Positions 1 to 9,807 of a stretch of DNA of 64,000 bases are shown here, one piece after another. Made by a program: the position numbers and the translations under genes. Source of the DNA: Tolumonas auensis DSM 9187 (GTDB taxonomy: Bacteria; Pseudomonadota; Gammaproteobacteria; Enterobacterales; Aeromonadaceae); assembly GCF_000023065.1 (NCBI RefSeq), contig NC_012691.1, positions 544,501-608,500 of the forward strand, written 5' to 3'. Every line of letters begins with the position of its first letter. Position 1 is the stretch's first letter. The notes beneath the pieces were generated by a model, which ran no database searches, was not told the origin of the DNA, and was given only the letters and a program-made list of their open reading frames with translations.

Positions 1-373
1 GTTACCGTCGTTAGAATCAGAAGTTGTAACAGTGATTTCATCGCCATCAGTATTGTATACAGTATCGGTTTTGTCGCCGTTCAGTGTTTTTTCACTGTTA
101 CCGATATTGAACTGAGCTTCGTACACGCCGATAGCCTTGGTGGTGCCGCTAACAACCGCATCGCCTTTCGCACCGAAACGGATGAACTGGTTAGCACCGA
201 TTTTTTCACTCTTTTCACCTGGTTCACCGGCTTTCTCTTTGGTACCGAAGAAATGACCAGCATAGGCACGGCCATTCAGATCCAGCGATACTTTTTCGTT
301 TTTATAGACTTCAGCGGCGTTGGCTTGGGTGGCAACCAGCAGAGCAATGGCCACGGCAGTTAATTTTTTCATC
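1..373 (-). CDS. outer membrane porin, N-terminal part (runs off the left edge)
   Basis: The reading frame stays open from an ATG at 371-373 to the window edge, so only about the first 124 residues are present. It begins with a typical signal peptide (MKKLTAVAIALLVATQANA, cleavage before AEV). The mature start resembles general porins of the OmpC/OmpU kind: a short Lys/Glu segment, then SLDLNGRAYAGHFFG as first beta strand. It should form a trimeric channel in the outer membrane. A second ATG directly upstream (374-376) would add one Met; the AAGG about seven bases before 373 favours the inner start. The gene is divergent from glpX. Substrate preference cannot be judged without the rest. Confidence 0.85.
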
Positions 374-475
374 ATCGATCCTTAATTTATTTTTGAGGGT
401 CGGGTTGCTCCCGATTTATTCCGAAAGCAAGGTTAGGGGGCTTGGATGACGTTTCTGTTACAGCAAAATTAAGCT

Positions 476-545
476 TTTGTTGATCGCGTTCACAATTTAT
501 CCAGTCATGGTTGTATGCTCGGCAGCCATAACCAAGTGTGATAAA
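476..545. promoter_or_regulatory. porin/glpX divergent control region: CRP-like site and possible glpX -10
   Basis: The 232 bases between the porin and glpX start codons hold two weak signals. At 479-494, GTTGATCGCGTTCACA matches the CRP pattern TGTGA-N6-TCACA fully on the right half and with two mismatches on the left. At 537-545, TGT-GATAAA looks like an extended -10 for glpX, but no good -35 is seen. A short inverted repeat (TCGGG/CCCGA) lies near 405-420 in the porin leader. Regulation by CRP is inference only. Confidence 0.3.
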
Positions 546-605
546 CTCGCGCGCATTGGCGATGAGGCCACAATTCTGAACGTATCTGATCTGCAGGAAC
601 CCCCA

Positions 606-1613
606 ATGAGACGTGAACTGGCAATTGAATTTTCCCGTGTAACTGAAGCGGCTGCGCTGGCTGGCTATAAGTGGCTGGGGCGTGGTGATAAAAATCTGGC
701 CGACGGTGCCGCTGTAGAAGCGATGCGCTTTGTGCTGAACCAGATTGAAATCGATGGCGAGATCGTGATCGGTGAAGGCGAGATCGACGAAGCGCCAATG
801 CTCTATATCGGTGAGAAAGTCGGTTGTGGCGGCGATGGTGTTGATATTGCGGTCGATCCGATCGATGGTACCCGCATGACCGCTATGGGTCAGAACAACG
901 CTGTGGCCGTGCTGGCTGCCGGTGATAAAGGCTCGTTCCTGAAAGCGCCGGATATGTACATGGAAAAGCTGATTGTTGGTCCGAAAGCCAAAGGCGCCAT
1001 CGATCTTAATCGTCCGCTGTCGGAAAATATTATTGCGGTTGCCCGTGCGCTGGATAAACCACTGCATCGTTTAAGCGTAATCACACTGGCCAAACCACGT
1101 CATGACGCTGCGATTAAAGAAATGCAGGAAATGGGCGTGCGTGTATTTGCGATTCCGGATGGTGATGTGGCGGCCTCTATGCTGACCTGCCTGCCGGATA
1201 ACGAAATCGATATGCTGTATTGCATCGGTGGTGCGCCGGAAGGCGTTATCTCTGCCGCAACAGTGCGTGCATTAGACGGTGATATGCAGGGTCGTCTGTT
1301 ACCGCGTCATACCGTTAAAGGCGATACGCCGGAAAACCGTGTGCTGGGTGAACAGGAGATTGCGCGTTGTCAGGCAATGGGGATTGACGTGAATACCGTG
1401 CTGACCCTGACTGATATGGCGAAAACCGATAACGTGATCGTCTCTGTTACCGGCATTACCAAAGGCGATCTGCTGGAAGGTATTACCAGTGATGGCATGC
1501 TGGCGACCACTGAAACGCTGTTGATCCGCGGTAAATCCCGGACCATCCGCCGCATCCATTCAACGCACTATCTGCAGCGTAAAGATCCGCAGATCCAGAA
1601 AATTATTTTCTAA
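606..1613 (+). CDS. glpX: class II fructose-1,6-bisphosphatase GlpX
   Basis: The enzyme hydrolyses fructose-1,6-bisphosphate to fructose-6-phosphate in gluconeogenesis, using a divalent metal. The 335-residue product matches the usual GlpX length (about 336). Family signatures are visible: the acidic GEIDEAPMLYIGE segment and the metal/phosphate site VDPIDGTRMTAMGQNNA. The frame is open back to 477, but homology starts at MRRELAIEFSRV, and AGGAA at 596-600 gives good spacing to the ATG at 606. It stands alone between the divergent porin gene and the convergent acetyltransferase gene. The lithium-sensitive phosphatase fold links it to inositol monophosphatases, but the GlpX assignment is secure. 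Confidence 0.95.
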   Translation: MRRELAIEFSRVTEAAALAGYKWLGRGDKNLADGAAVEAMRFVLNQIEIDGEIVIGEGEIDEAPMLYIGEKVGCGGDGVDIAVDPIDGTRMTAMGQNNAVAVLAAGDKGSFLKAPDMYMEKLIVGPKAKGAIDLNRPLSENIIAVARALDKPLHRLSVITLAKPRHDAAIKEMQEMGVRVFAIPDGDVAASMLTCLPDNEIDMLYCIGGAPEGVISAATVRALDGDMQGRLLPRHTVKGDTPENRVLGEQEIARCQAMGIDVNTVLTLTDMAKTDNVIVSVTGITKGDLLEGITSDGMLATTETLLIRGKSRTIRRIHSTHYLQRKDPQIQKIIF

Positions 1614-1651
1614 CTGAGCTTTTTCAGAAGCGAAAATTTTACTGCATAAAG

Positions 1652-1687
1652 CTAACTGAGCACCTTGTCATGATGGTGCTCAGTTAG
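1652..1687. terminator. inverted repeat between convergent glpX and panM-like gene
   Basis: Perfect 13-bp arms (CTAACTGAGCACC at 1652-1664 and its complement at 1675-1687) enclose a 10-base loop. It sits just after the glpX stop and just before the stop of the opposing gene. Neither side has a clear run of T, so it is a probable bidirectional 3' end rather than a textbook intrinsic terminator. Confidence 0.55.
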
Positions 1688-1691
1688 AAAA

Positions 1692-2078
1692 TCAGAGACT
1701 CAGTGTCCACTGATTCCCTTCTGCATGAAAACCGGCCTGCCGCAAAAAAGCCTGTAAACCAGCCAGTTCCTGCTCATCAATTTTGCTGAGATCCATCGTG
1801 ATCTGCTGTTTTCCTTGTTCGATCAGCCAGCGAAGGGTATCTGCCAGTAAATAACGGCCAATACCGCGGCGGCGGGTCAAATCGCGTACCGCAAAATAAC
1901 GCAAATCAGCGCCCTGACTGATGGCAAGGCCAACGACTCTGTCATTGAACGTAGCCAGATGCCAGTCACCTAAAGTGCGGGCGGTATCAATCGTGAGCTG
2001 ATTGGTTTGCAGCAGCTTGCTGAGGCTCTCCTGCCACAGCGGCAGAACATCGTGAGAGTGGTGTACAGTTAAACGCAT
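1692..2078 (-). CDS. panM: GNAT-family protein, PanM/PanZ-like (PanD maturation factor)
   Basis: This 128-residue protein has a GNAT fold; its acetyl-CoA loop reads VRDLTRRRGIGRYLL. The surrounding pattern closely follows E. coli PanZ/PanM (VREVTRRRGVGQYLL, 127 residues), which binds acetyl-CoA, promotes self-cleavage of the aspartate decarboxylase PanD and thereby controls pantothenate synthesis. The start at MRLTVHH is chosen because the frame upstream (to 2117) shows no homology and runs into the gltD terminator. The function is inferred from resemblance remembered, not searched; another small acetyltransferase is the alternative. It lies downstream of gltBD but is separated by a terminator. 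Confidence 0.65.
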   Translation of the reverse strand: MRLTVHHSHDVLPLWQESLSKLLQTNQLTIDTARTLGDWHLATFNDRVVGLAISQGADLRYFAVRDLTRRRGIGRYLLADTLRWLIEQGKQQITMDLSKIDEQELAGLQAFLRQAGFHAEGNQWTLSL

Positions 2079-2120
2079 GTGATGATCCGAATATAAATAA
2101 AAACAGTTTACCACCAAATA

Positions 2121-2150
2121 AAAAGCCCCATCATCATGACGGGGCTTTTT
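2121..2150 (-). terminator. intrinsic terminator of gltBD
   Basis: AAAAGCCCC at 2121-2129 pairs with GGGGCTTTT at 2141-2149 around an 11-base loop. Read on the minus strand it follows the gltD stop and ends in a run of T, so it should stop gltBD transcription before the panM-like gene. The A run on the other side makes it partly bidirectional. Confidence 0.8.
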
Positions 2151-2169
2151 TGCTACTCAGCAGAGAAGC

Positions 2170-3636
2170 TTAGCGAGGTAACAGGCTGGAGCCCATCAGG
2201 AACTGATCCACTTCACGGGCACACTGACGGCCTTCACGGATCGCCCATACTACCAGTGACTGACCACGACGGATGTCGCCGGCAGCATATACTTTAGGTA
2301 TAGACGTGGCGTAGCAGCCTTCATCTTCGGTTGTTGCTTTCGCATTACCGCGGGCATCTTTTTCCACGCCAAAAGCGTCCAGCACTTTTGCCAGTGGATT
2401 AGTGAAGCCCATTGCCAGGAAGACAGCGTCAGCTTTCAGTTCGAACTCAGAGCCAGGAACTTCAATCAGTTTTCCGTCTTTGAATTCAACGTTAACCAGC
2501 TTCAGACCAGTCAGTTTGCCGTTTTCACCAATGAATTCTTTGGTAGAAACAGCAAACTCACGCACACAACCTTCTTCATGAGAAGAAGAGGTGCGCAGTT
2601 TCAGCGGCCAGTATGGCCAGGTCAGCTCTTTGTTTTCCTGTACTGGTGGCTGAGGCATCACTTCCAGCTGAGTGACTGATGCTGCGCCGTGACGGTTAGA
2701 AGTACCGACACAGTCAGAACCGGTATCACCACCACCGATAACCACAACGTGTTTACCTTTCACGTTGATTGGGTTAACGCCGTCACCAGCAACTTCTTTG
2801 TTCTGCGGGATCAGGAATTCCAGTGCGAAATGAATACCGCTCAGTTCACGGCCCTTAACAGGCAGATCACGAGGGGTTTCAGAACCGCCAGCCAGAATCA
2901 CGGCATCAAACTCGGCATCCAGCTGAGCCGGAGTAACAACGGTCTGCGCGTCGTTAGTGACACCTGCAGGCAGATTGTTGTCCAGAGCTACCAGCGTGCT
3001 GGTTTTGAATACCACACCTTCCGCTTCCATCTGGGTAACACGGCGGTCGATCAGGCCTTTATCCAGTTTGAAGTCAGGGATGCCGTAACGCAGCAGACCA
3101 CCAACGCGAGTGTTCTTTTCGAACACGGTTACGTCATGACCAACGCGCGCCAGCTGCTGGGCTGCAGCCAGACCCGCAGGGCCTGAACCAACGACCGCCA
3201 CTTTCTTGCCGGTTTTAACCGCAGAAGGTTGTGGTTTTACCCAGTTGTTGTCCCACGCCGTATCAATGGTGTAACGCTCGATTGACTTGATGCCAACCGG
3301 ATCAGCGTTGATCCCCAGTGTACAGGCGGATTCACAAGGGGCCGGACAGATCCGGCCTGTGAATTCTGGGAAGTTGTTGGTGGAGTGCAGCACGCGGATC
3401 GCCATTTCGGCTTTACCGCGGTACACCAGATCATTCCAGTCAGGAATGATGTTATTCACCGGACAACCGTTGTTACAGAAAGGAATACCGCAATCCATGC
3501 AGCGTGCGCCCTGGGTAGAGGCTTCTTGCACTGTTAATGTCGGTACAAACTCATGGTAATGCTGTACACGTTCTTCAACAGGTGCGTAGTGTTCCTTTAC
3601 GCGGTCAAATTCGAGAAAACCGGTTGGCTTACCCAT
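2170..3636 (-). CDS. gltD: glutamate synthase (NADPH), small subunit GltD
   Basis: The small subunit takes electrons from NADPH through FAD and iron-sulfur clusters to the large subunit, which makes glutamate from glutamine and 2-oxoglutarate. The 488-residue product has the N-terminal cysteine cluster ([15 protein letters not shown], about residues 47-61), an FAD-binding [10 protein letters not shown] motif and a second dinucleotide site [11 protein letters not shown]. Its N terminus ([12 protein letters not shown]) is of the widespread type and differs from the E. coli K-12 start. The ATG overlaps the gltB stop by one base (TAATG), which indicates translational coupling. Confidence 0.96.
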   Translation of the reverse strand: MGKPTGFLEFDRVKEHYAPVEERVQHYHEFVPTLTVQEASTQGARCMDCGIPFCNNGCPVNNIIPDWNDLVYRGKAEMAIRVLHSTNNFPEFTGRICPAPCESACTLGINADPVGIKSIERYTIDTAWDNNWVKPQPSAVKTGKKVAVVGSGPAGLAAAQQLARVGHDVTVFEKNTRVGGLLRYGIPDFKLDKGLIDRRVTQMEAEGVVFKTSTLVALDNNLPAGVTNDAQTVVTPAQLDAEFDAVILAGGSETPRDLPVKGRELSGIHFALEFLIPQNKEVAGDGVNPINVKGKHVVVIGGGDTGSDCVGTSNRHGAASVTQLEVMPQPPVQENKELTWPYWPLKLRTSSSHEEGCVREFAVSTKEFIGENGKLTGLKLVNVEFKDGKLIEVPGSEFELKADAVFLAMGFTNPLAKVLDAFGVEKDARGNAKATTEDEGCYATSIPKVYAAGDIRRGQSLVVWAIREGRQCAREVDQFLMGSSLLPR

Positions 3637-6600
3637 TACGCAATCTCCTTTTCCTGCGGTGCAGCAGTCATTTCCTGCAGAGCACGGCGATACTCATTCG
3701 GATAAACTTTTACAAACTTACCACGGTAAGCATCCCAGTCAGCCAGAATCGTTTTCGCACGTGGGCTGCCAGTGTATTTAGCGTGTTGTGAGATCAGCGC
3801 TTTCAGATGATCTTCATCGCTCTGATCGTTATGCCATGGTTCTGCGGTGGATTGTTCTGCTGTTGGCAGGACTTTCTCCAGCGTCACCATAGACAGGTTG
3901 CAACGAGTCGCGAAGGTATTGTCTTCGTCCAGTACGTAAGCAAGACCGCCTGACATACCAGCTGCGAAGTTACGGCCAGTCTGACCCAGAACAACCACGG
4001 TACCACCGGTCATGTATTCACAACCGTGATCACCGACGCCTTCAACAATGGCTGTGGCACCAGAGTTACGTACCGCAAAACGTTCGCCACCAACCCCGCA
4101 CAGGTAAGCATGACCGGACGTTGCACCGTACATTACCGTGTTACCGATGATGGTGTTGTCACCCGGATTACAGGTGAAGTCAGCATTCGGACGCACGATG
4201 ATACGGCCACCAGACAGACCTTTACCTACGTAGTCGTTACCTTCACCGACCAGATCCAGCGTGATACCTTTTGCCAGGAACGCAGCGAAACTCTGACCAG
4301 CAGTACCGTTCAGGGTCACGTGAATGGTGTCATCAGGCAGACCTGCACCACCAAAACGTTTAGCCACTTCACCGGACAGCATAGTACCCACGGTTCGGTT
4401 GATGTTTTTCACCGGCAGTTCAATACGGACTGGCTGACGGTTTTCCAGCGCAGGCATTGCTTGCTTGATCAGTTCCTGATCCAGTGCCTTATCCAGCGCG
4501 TGGTCCTGAGTACCGGCATGCAGACGAGGTTCATCAGCACCAATCACTGGTTGATAGAACACATTGCTGAAGTCCAGACCCTGTGCTTTCCAGTGTTCAA
4601 CACCGGCACGTTTGTCCAGCAGATCAGAACGACCGATCAGATCTTCAAACTTACGGATACCCATCTCAGCCATCAGTTCACGCACTTCTTCAGCTACGAA
4701 GAAGAAGTAGTTCACCACGTGTTCAGGCTGACCGGAGAAGCGTTTACGCAGTTCCGGATCCTGGGTTGCAACACCAACCGGGCAGGTGTTCAGATGGCAT
4801 TTGCGCATCATGATACAACCTTCAACTACCAGTGGCGCGGTCGCGAAACCGAATTCGTCAGCACCCAGCAGAGCACCGATGATAACGTCACGACCAGTTT
4901 TGATCTGACCATCAACCTGCACACGGATACGGCCACGCAGACGGTTCATTACCAGTGTCTGTTGTGTTTCTGCCAGACCCAGTTCCCATGGAGAACCAGC
5001 GTACTTGATAGAAGATAGCGGAGATGCACCAGTACCGCCATCGTGACCGGCGATGACCACGTGATCCGCTTTCGCTTTGGATACACCGGCAGCAACGGTA
5101 CCCACACCGACTTCAGATACCAGTTTCACAGAAACGGATGCTGATGGGTTGGCGTTTTTCAGATCGTGGATCAGCTGTGCCAAATCTTCGATCGAGTAGA
5201 TGTCGTGGTGCGGTGGCGGAGAAATCAGACCTACACCCGGTACCGAGTGACGCAGGAAACCGATGTATTCAGATACCTTGTGACCTGGCAACTGACCACC
5301 TTCACCTGGTTTAGCACCCTGTGCCATCTTGATCTGGATCTGATCAGCGTTAACCAGATATTCGGTAGTAACACCGAAACGACCTGATGCAACCTGTTTG
5401 ATCGCAGAGCGCAGACTGTCACCGGCTTGCAGTTCCAGATCACGTTCAATACGTGATTTACCGATAATTTCAGACAGCAGTGTTGGCTGGCTTACCGGAA
5501 TGAAACGGTTCGCATCTTCACCACCTTCACCGGTGTTTGATTTACCGCCGATACGGTTCATCGCAACAGCCAGTGTGGTGTGTGCTTCAGTTGAAATAGA
5601 ACCCAGAGACATCGCGCCTGTTGCGAAGCGTTTAACGATATCTTTTGCTGATTCAACTTCTTCCAGCGGAACAGGTTCAGCTGCTTTCTTGATGTCAAAC
5701 AGACCGCGCAACGTCAGATGACGTTTAGTCTGGTCGTTGATGATCTTCGCGTACTCTTTGTAGCTTTCGTATTTGCCGCTACGGGTAGAGTGCTGCAGTT
5801 TGGCGATCGCATCCGGCGTCCACATGTGGTCTTCACCACGGGTACGGAACGCATATTCACCACCGGCATCCAGCGCATCGATGAGCACAGGATCAGCAGA
5901 GAATGCAGCTTCGTGCATGCGGATAGTTTCTTCCGCTACTTCAAACAGGCCGATACCTTCAATTTTGGAAGGCGTGCCGGAGAAGTATTTGTCGACGAAC
6001 GCTTTCTTCAGACCAACCACTTCGAAAATTTGCGCGCCGGTGTAAGACATGTAAGTGGAGATACCCATCTTGGACATGACTTTACACAGACCTTTCCCGA
6101 CTGCTTTCACGAAGTTAGAGACATATTTCTCTTCTTTCGCGGCATCGCCATTGGCCATTTCACGCATTGTTTCCATTGCCAGCCATGGGTGGATAGCTTC
6201 CGCACCGTAACCAGCCAGCAGAGCAAACTGATGTGTTTCACGGGCAGAACCGGTTTCCACTACCAGACCAGTGTTGGTACGCAGACCTTTTTTCACCAGG
6301 TGCAGATGCACGGTGGAGGTCGCCAGCAGGGCCGGGATCGCGATATGGTCACGGTCGATGTTACGATCGGAGATCAACAGAATGTTCGCGCCGCCACGTA
6401 CCGCATCTTCCGCTTCCGCCGCCAGCGAAGCCAGACGTGCTTCCACACCTTCTTTGCCCCACGCTAACGGGTAGCAGATATTCAGTTCGTGCGAACGGAA
6501 TTTGCCGTTGGTGTATTGCTGAATGTTGCGGATCTTCTCGATCTTGGCTGCATTCAGGATCGGCTGTGCCACTTCCAGACGGATTGGCGGGTTGATGTCA

Positions 6601-8273
6601 GCGTTGTTCAGCAGATTCGGACGTGGGCCGATGAAAGACACCAGCGACATAACCATCTCTTCACGGATCGGATCGATCGGTGGGTTGGTTACCTGTGCGA
6701 ACAGCTGACGGAAGTAGTTGTACAGCGTTTTATTTTTGCTGGACAGTACTGGCAGTGCTGAATCGTTACCCATGGAGCCGATGGCTTCTTCGCCATTTAT
6801 TGCCATAGGTTCCAGCAACATTTTTGCGTCTTCCATGGTGTAGCCGAACGCCTGCTGGTAATCCAGCAGCGATGCTTTCTTCTCGAAAGGCTGTGCTTCA
6901 CCCGGGATTTCGTCGATATTGATGCGAACTTTGCTCAGCCACTCACGGTATGGTTTGGAGTTAGCCAGAGAGTCTTTCAGTTCTTTATCATCGATGATGC
7001 GGCCCTGTTCCAGGTCGATCAGGAACATTTTACCTGGTTGCAGACGCCATTTTTTAGCGATACGGGAATCTTCGATTGGCAGTACGCCAGACTCGGAAGC
7101 CATAACCACCAGATCATCTTTAGTGACCAGATAGCGGGCAGGACGCAGACCGTTACGGTCCAGTGTGGCACCGATCTGACGACCATCCGTGAAGGCAACA
7201 GCTGCCGGGCCATCCCACGGTTCCATCATTGCTGCATGGTATTCGTAGAAAGCGCGACGGTTTTCGTCCATCAGTGAATGTTTTTCCCACGCTTCCGGGA
7301 TCATCATCATCACCGCGTGTGCCATGGAATAACCACCCATGATCAGCAGTTCCAATGCGTTATCAAAAGACGCAGAGTCTGACTGACCCGGATAAATCAG
7401 TGGCCACACTTTATCCAGATCTGCACCCAGTACCGGTGAAGTAACTGAACGTTCACGTGCACGCATCCAGTTTACGTTACCACGGACGGTGTTAATTTCA
7501 CCGTTGTGCGCGATCATGCGGAATGGATGTGCCAGATCCCAGGTTGGGAATGTGTTGGTGGAGAAACGCTGGTGCACCATTGCCAGTGCAGATACACAGC
7601 GTGGATCGGCCAGGTCGTTGTAATAAACGCCAACCTGATCGGCCAGCAACAGACCTTTATAGTTCACTGTACGTGCAGAGAATGACGGCACGTAGAATTC
7701 GTTACAGTGTTTGAGTTTCAGAGCACGAATGGCATGAGATGCGCGTTTGCGAATGATGTACAGTTTACGTTCCAGCGCATCGGTCACCAGTACATCCGGG
7801 CCGCGGGCAACGAAAATCTGACGGATAACCGGTTCTTTCGCTCTTACTGCCGGAGACATTGGCATATCACGGTTCACCGGCACATCGCGCCAGCCCAGAA
7901 CGATCTGACCTTCACCGCGTACCGCACGTTCGATCTCTTCCTGGCACGCCAGACGAGATGCCGCTTCCTGCGGCAGGAACACCATACCAACACCGTATTC
8001 GCCAGTAACCGGCAGGGCAATACCTTGCTTGGCCAGCTCTTCGCGATACAGTTGATCAGGAATTTGGATCAGAATACCAGCGCCATCACCTTGCAGCGGA
8101 TCTGCACCTACTGCGCCACGGTGATCGAGGTTCTTCAGGATCAACAAACCCTGTTCGACAATGCTATGACTTTTTTGACCCTTCATGTGGGCCACAAATC
8201 CGACACCGCACGCATCATGTTCGTTTACGGGGTCATACATCCCTTGTCGTTGGGGCACCGCCGGTTCCATCAC
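3636..8273 (-). CDS. gltB: glutamate synthase (NADPH), large subunit GltB
   Basis: This 1545-residue subunit transfers the amide of glutamine to 2-oxoglutarate, the ammonium-assimilating GOGAT step. Visible parts, in order, are a short propeptide, the Ntn-type glutaminase with Cys22 as the expected new N terminus ([10 protein letters not shown]), the central domain, the FMN domain with [15 protein letters not shown], a [3Fe-4S] cysteine group ([19 protein letters not shown]) and the C-terminal beta-helix (GXXGXXXG repeats). The start is GTG at 8273 with AGAGAGGA eight bases upstream; ATG at 8270 is the alternative. It forms an operon with gltD. The leader contains a terminator-like hairpin, described separately. 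Confidence 0.97.
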   Translation of the reverse strand: MMEPAVPQRQGMYDPVNEHDACGVGFVAHMKGQKSHSIVEQGLLILKNLDHRGAVGADPLQGDGAGILIQIPDQLYREELAKQGIALPVTGEYGVGMVFLPQEAASRLACQEEIERAVRGEGQIVLGWRDVPVNRDMPMSPAVRAKEPVIRQIFVARGPDVLVTDALERKLYIIRKRASHAIRALKLKHCNEFYVPSFSARTVNYKGLLLADQVGVYYNDLADPRCVSALAMVHQRFSTNTFPTWDLAHPFRMIAHNGEINTVRGNVNWMRARERSVTSPVLGADLDKVWPLIYPGQSDSASFDNALELLIMGGYSMAHAVMMMIPEAWEKHSLMDENRRAFYEYHAAMMEPWDGPAAVAFTDGRQIGATLDRNGLRPARYLVTKDDLVVMASESGVLPIEDSRIAKKWRLQPGKMFLIDLEQGRIIDDKELKDSLANSKPYREWLSKVRINIDEIPGEAQPFEKKASLLDYQQAFGYTMEDAKMLLEPMAINGEEAIGSMGNDSALPVLSSKNKTLYNYFRQLFAQVTNPPIDPIREEMVMSLVSFIGPRPNLLNNADINPPIRLEVAQPILNAAKIEKIRNIQQYTNGKFRSHELNICYPLAWGKEGVEARLASLAAEAEDAVRGGANILLISDRNIDRDHIAIPALLATSTVHLHLVKKGLRTNTGLVVETGSARETHQFALLAGYGAEAIHPWLAMETMREMANGDAAKEEKYVSNFVKAVGKGLCKVMSKMGISTYMSYTGAQIFEVVGLKKAFVDKYFSGTPSKIEGIGLFEVAEETIRMHEAAFSADPVLIDALDAGGEYAFRTRGEDHMWTPDAIAKLQHSTRSGKYESYKEYAKIINDQTKRHLTLRGLFDIKKAAEPVPLEEVESAKDIVKRFATGAMSLGSISTEAHTTLAVAMNRIGGKSNTGEGGEDANRFIPVSQPTLLSEIIGKSRIERDLELQAGDSLRSAIKQVASGRFGVTTEYLVNADQIQIKMAQGAKPGEGGQLPGHKVSEYIGFLRHSVPGVGLISPPPHHDIYSIEDLAQLIHDLKNANPSASVSVKLVSEVGVGTVAAGVSKAKADHVVIAGHDGGTGASPLSSIKYAGSPWELGLAETQQTLVMNRLRGRIRVQVDGQIKTGRDVIIGALLGADEFGFATAPLVVEGCIMMRKCHLNTCPVGVATQDPELRKRFSGQPEHVVNYFFFVAEEVRELMAEMGIRKFEDLIGRSDLLDKRAGVEHWKAQGLDFSNVFYQPVIGADEPRLHAGTQDHALDKALDQELIKQAMPALENRQPVRIELPVKNINRTVGTMLSGEVAKRFGGAGLPDDTIHVTLNGTAGQSFAAFLAKGITLDLVGEGNDYVGKGLSGGRIIVRPNADFTCNPGDNTIIGNTVMYGATSGHAYLCGVGGERFAVRNSGATAIVEGVGDHGCEYMTGGTVVVLGQTGRNFAAGMSGGLAYVLDEDNTFATRCNLSMVTLEKVLPTAEQSTAEPWHNDQSDEDHLKALISQHAKYTGSPRAKTILADWDAYRGKFVKVYPNEYRRALQEMTAAPQEKEIA

Positions 8274-8316
8274 GTTATTAATCCTCTCTGTAGATACGCG
8301 TCCATCCGCAGTCGTT

Positions 8317-8345
8317 AAAAAAAGCTGGCTTAGGGGGCCAGCTTT
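8317..8345 (-). terminator. intrinsic terminator inside the gltB leader (attenuator candidate)
   Basis: On the minus strand, a 9-bp stem (AAAGCTGGC/GCCAGCTTT, plus-strand 8321-8329 and 8337-8345) with a 7-base loop is followed by seven T residues. It lies between the predicted gltB promoter and the gltB start, about 45 bases upstream of the GTG. A terminator in this place would reduce or condition readthrough into gltBD. I see no ATG-initiated leader peptide and no obvious antiterminator pairing, so the trigger is unknown. Confidence 0.65.
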
Positions 8346-8377
8346 ATCGTTTTAACTCTGAGGGCTCGTAACCGAAA

Positions 8378-8406
8378 AATATACTGTGATTTCCGCCCCA
8401 ATTCAA
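8378..8406 (-). promoter_or_regulatory. sigma-70 promoter of gltBD
   Basis: Read on the minus strand, TTGAAT (8406-8401) and TATATT (8383-8378) are separated by exactly 17 bases. Transcription should begin near 8371, giving a leader of about 100 bases before gltB. The match to the consensus is good in both hexamers and the spacing is ideal. Confidence 0.65.
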
Positions 8407-8816
8407 GGCAATAGAATTAGGGCTCACATGGTTCTTTTTTGTGTAAAATCACTTATTAATCATGAATATAAAAACAATCACCAAAATGGGGCAAAAGATT
8501 TTTATATTGCACGAACGGATTGCATTTCATTGTGAGTATAGATGACTTTATGCATTCTTATGGATAAATATGCTTAACATTTGTCTCATTTCAGAGTTTG
8601 CATCTGTTGAGTGCGAAAATGCATAAATATTCACCTGTTTTGTGCCTTTATAATGATGTAATTAACTTGTAACAAAAATAGCGTCTGACTATTAAGAATA
8701 GGAATCATTGATCACGCGTAATAACTATTCAATATATAATGTTATTCGCTTCTGCATCGCAGGCGGTACTTTATATAATAAAAGCTGTTTCTGAAGGAAA
8801 AGGATGTTGATTCCGT
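8407..8816. other. AT-rich intergenic region between gltB and gcvA
   Basis: These 410 bases hold no convincing gene. In E. coli the small RNA GcvB is encoded divergently beside gcvA, but here I see neither its G/U-rich targeting segment nor its terminator. At 8620-8633, TGCATAAATATTCA resembles an ArgR half-pair (TGAAT-W4-ATTCA) with one mismatch. TATAAT-like hexamers occur at 8649-8654 and in the region 8735-8780, but none has a good -35. The base composition suits a divergent regulatory region for gltBD and gcvA. Confidence 0.4.
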
Positions 8817-9725
8817 ATGTCGCGCCGACTTCCACCGCTGAATGCGCTGAAAGCATTTGAAGCAGCTGCCCGTCATCTGAGCTTTACCAGAGCGGCCGAA
8901 GAACTATTCGTCACGCAGGCGGCTATCAGCCACCAAATCAAAACGCTGGAGGAGTTTCTCGGTCTGAAACTGTTCCTGCGCCGTAACCGCAGTTTATTGC
9001 TGACAGAAGAAGGCCAGGGATATTATCAGGATATCCGGTCGATATTCAGTGCGGTATGTGAAGCCACAGAACGTCTGATTGCCCGGAGTGCCAAAGGGAC
9101 GCTGACCGTGACTATGCAGCCGAGTTTTGCCATTCAGTGGCTGGTGCCACGGCTGATGCTGTTCAGTCAGTTGCATCCGGAAATTGATGTGCGGATCAAA
9201 GCGGTCGATCAGGATGATGGTACGCTGGTTGATGATGTGGATATCGCCATTTATTACGGTGATGGTCACTGGCCGGAACTGCAACTTTATAAACTCCATT
9301 CGGAATACCGCATCCCGGTTTGTGCGCCATCCTTATTACAGGGCAAAACACTGCAGGTACCGGAAGATCTGGCCGGGTTTACGCTGCTGCATGATGGTTC
9401 CCGCCGTGACTGGGGCCGCTGGCTACATGATACCGGTGTGTCTATTCCTAATGCCGGCCAGGGACCGATCTTTAGTCATTCGGCCATGGTGCTGCAGGCT
9501 GCGGTTCTGGGGCAGGGGGTGGCACTCGGACACAGTCTGCTGGCGCGTCCGGAGATCCGTGCCGGACGCCTGATCTGTCCGCTGCCGCAAACACTGGTCA
9601 GTCATAATGCCTATTATCTGGTGATGGCACCAGGGCATGATACGTTGGGTAAAGTAGCGGCATTTCGGGATTGGATCGTGGCATTGGTGCAGCAGGAAGA
9701 AGCTGAGTTTGATTCAGCGCTATGA
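8817..9725 (+). CDS. gcvA: LysR-type regulator GcvA of the glycine cleavage system
   Basis: The 302-residue protein has an N-terminal winged helix (LPPLNALKAFEAAARHLSF, about residues 5-65) and a LysR-type effector-binding domain. It is very close to E. coli GcvA (305 residues) through ARHLSFTRAAEELFVTQAA and the C-terminal QGPIFSHSAMVLQAA stretch. GcvA activates the gcvTHP glycine cleavage operon with glycine and represses it with purines. The ATG at 8817 is the only start allowed, because an in-frame stop lies three codons upstream; the purine-rich AAGGA is rather far away. rlmM follows, as in E. coli, but the small gene ygdD is missing between them. Confidence 0.93.
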   Translation: MSRRLPPLNALKAFEAAARHLSFTRAAEELFVTQAAISHQIKTLEEFLGLKLFLRRNRSLLLTEEGQGYYQDIRSIFSAVCEATERLIARSAKGTLTVTMQPSFAIQWLVPRLMLFSQLHPEIDVRIKAVDQDDGTLVDDVDIAIYYGDGHWPELQLYKLHSEYRIPVCAPSLLQGKTLQVPEDLAGFTLLHDGSRRDWGRWLHDTGVSIPNAGQGPIFSHSAMVLQAAVLGQGVALGHSLLARPEIRAGRLICPLPQTLVSHNAYYLVMAPGHDTLGKVAAFRDWIVALVQQEEAEFDSAL

Positions 9726-9807
9726 TTGCTCGTTAAAAAAGCAGCATCTTTGTCTGCTTCAGTGTATGGTGTCGCACTTTTCAAGGTGAGTGAGGGGAGA
9801 AGCATAA

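Noticed and set aside
387-1067. 226-residue open frame opposite glpX
   Set aside because: It covers the glpX promoter and coding region on the reverse strand and shows no recognisable motif.
4026-5018. 330-residue open frame opposite gltB
   Set aside because: It lies wholly inside the conserved gltB frame on the other strand, is rich in His, Thr and Arg as expected for an antisense shadow, and has no ribosome binding site.
8407-8816. GcvB small RNA beside gcvA
   Set aside because: Neither the G/U-rich stretch nor a terminator hairpin is present on the minus strand of this interval.
9739-9759. Small hairpin (AAGCAG/CTGCTT) between gcvA and rlmM
   Set aside because: Its T run points to the minus strand, where no gene ends; on the plus strand it would not terminate gcvA. 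It is probably chance.
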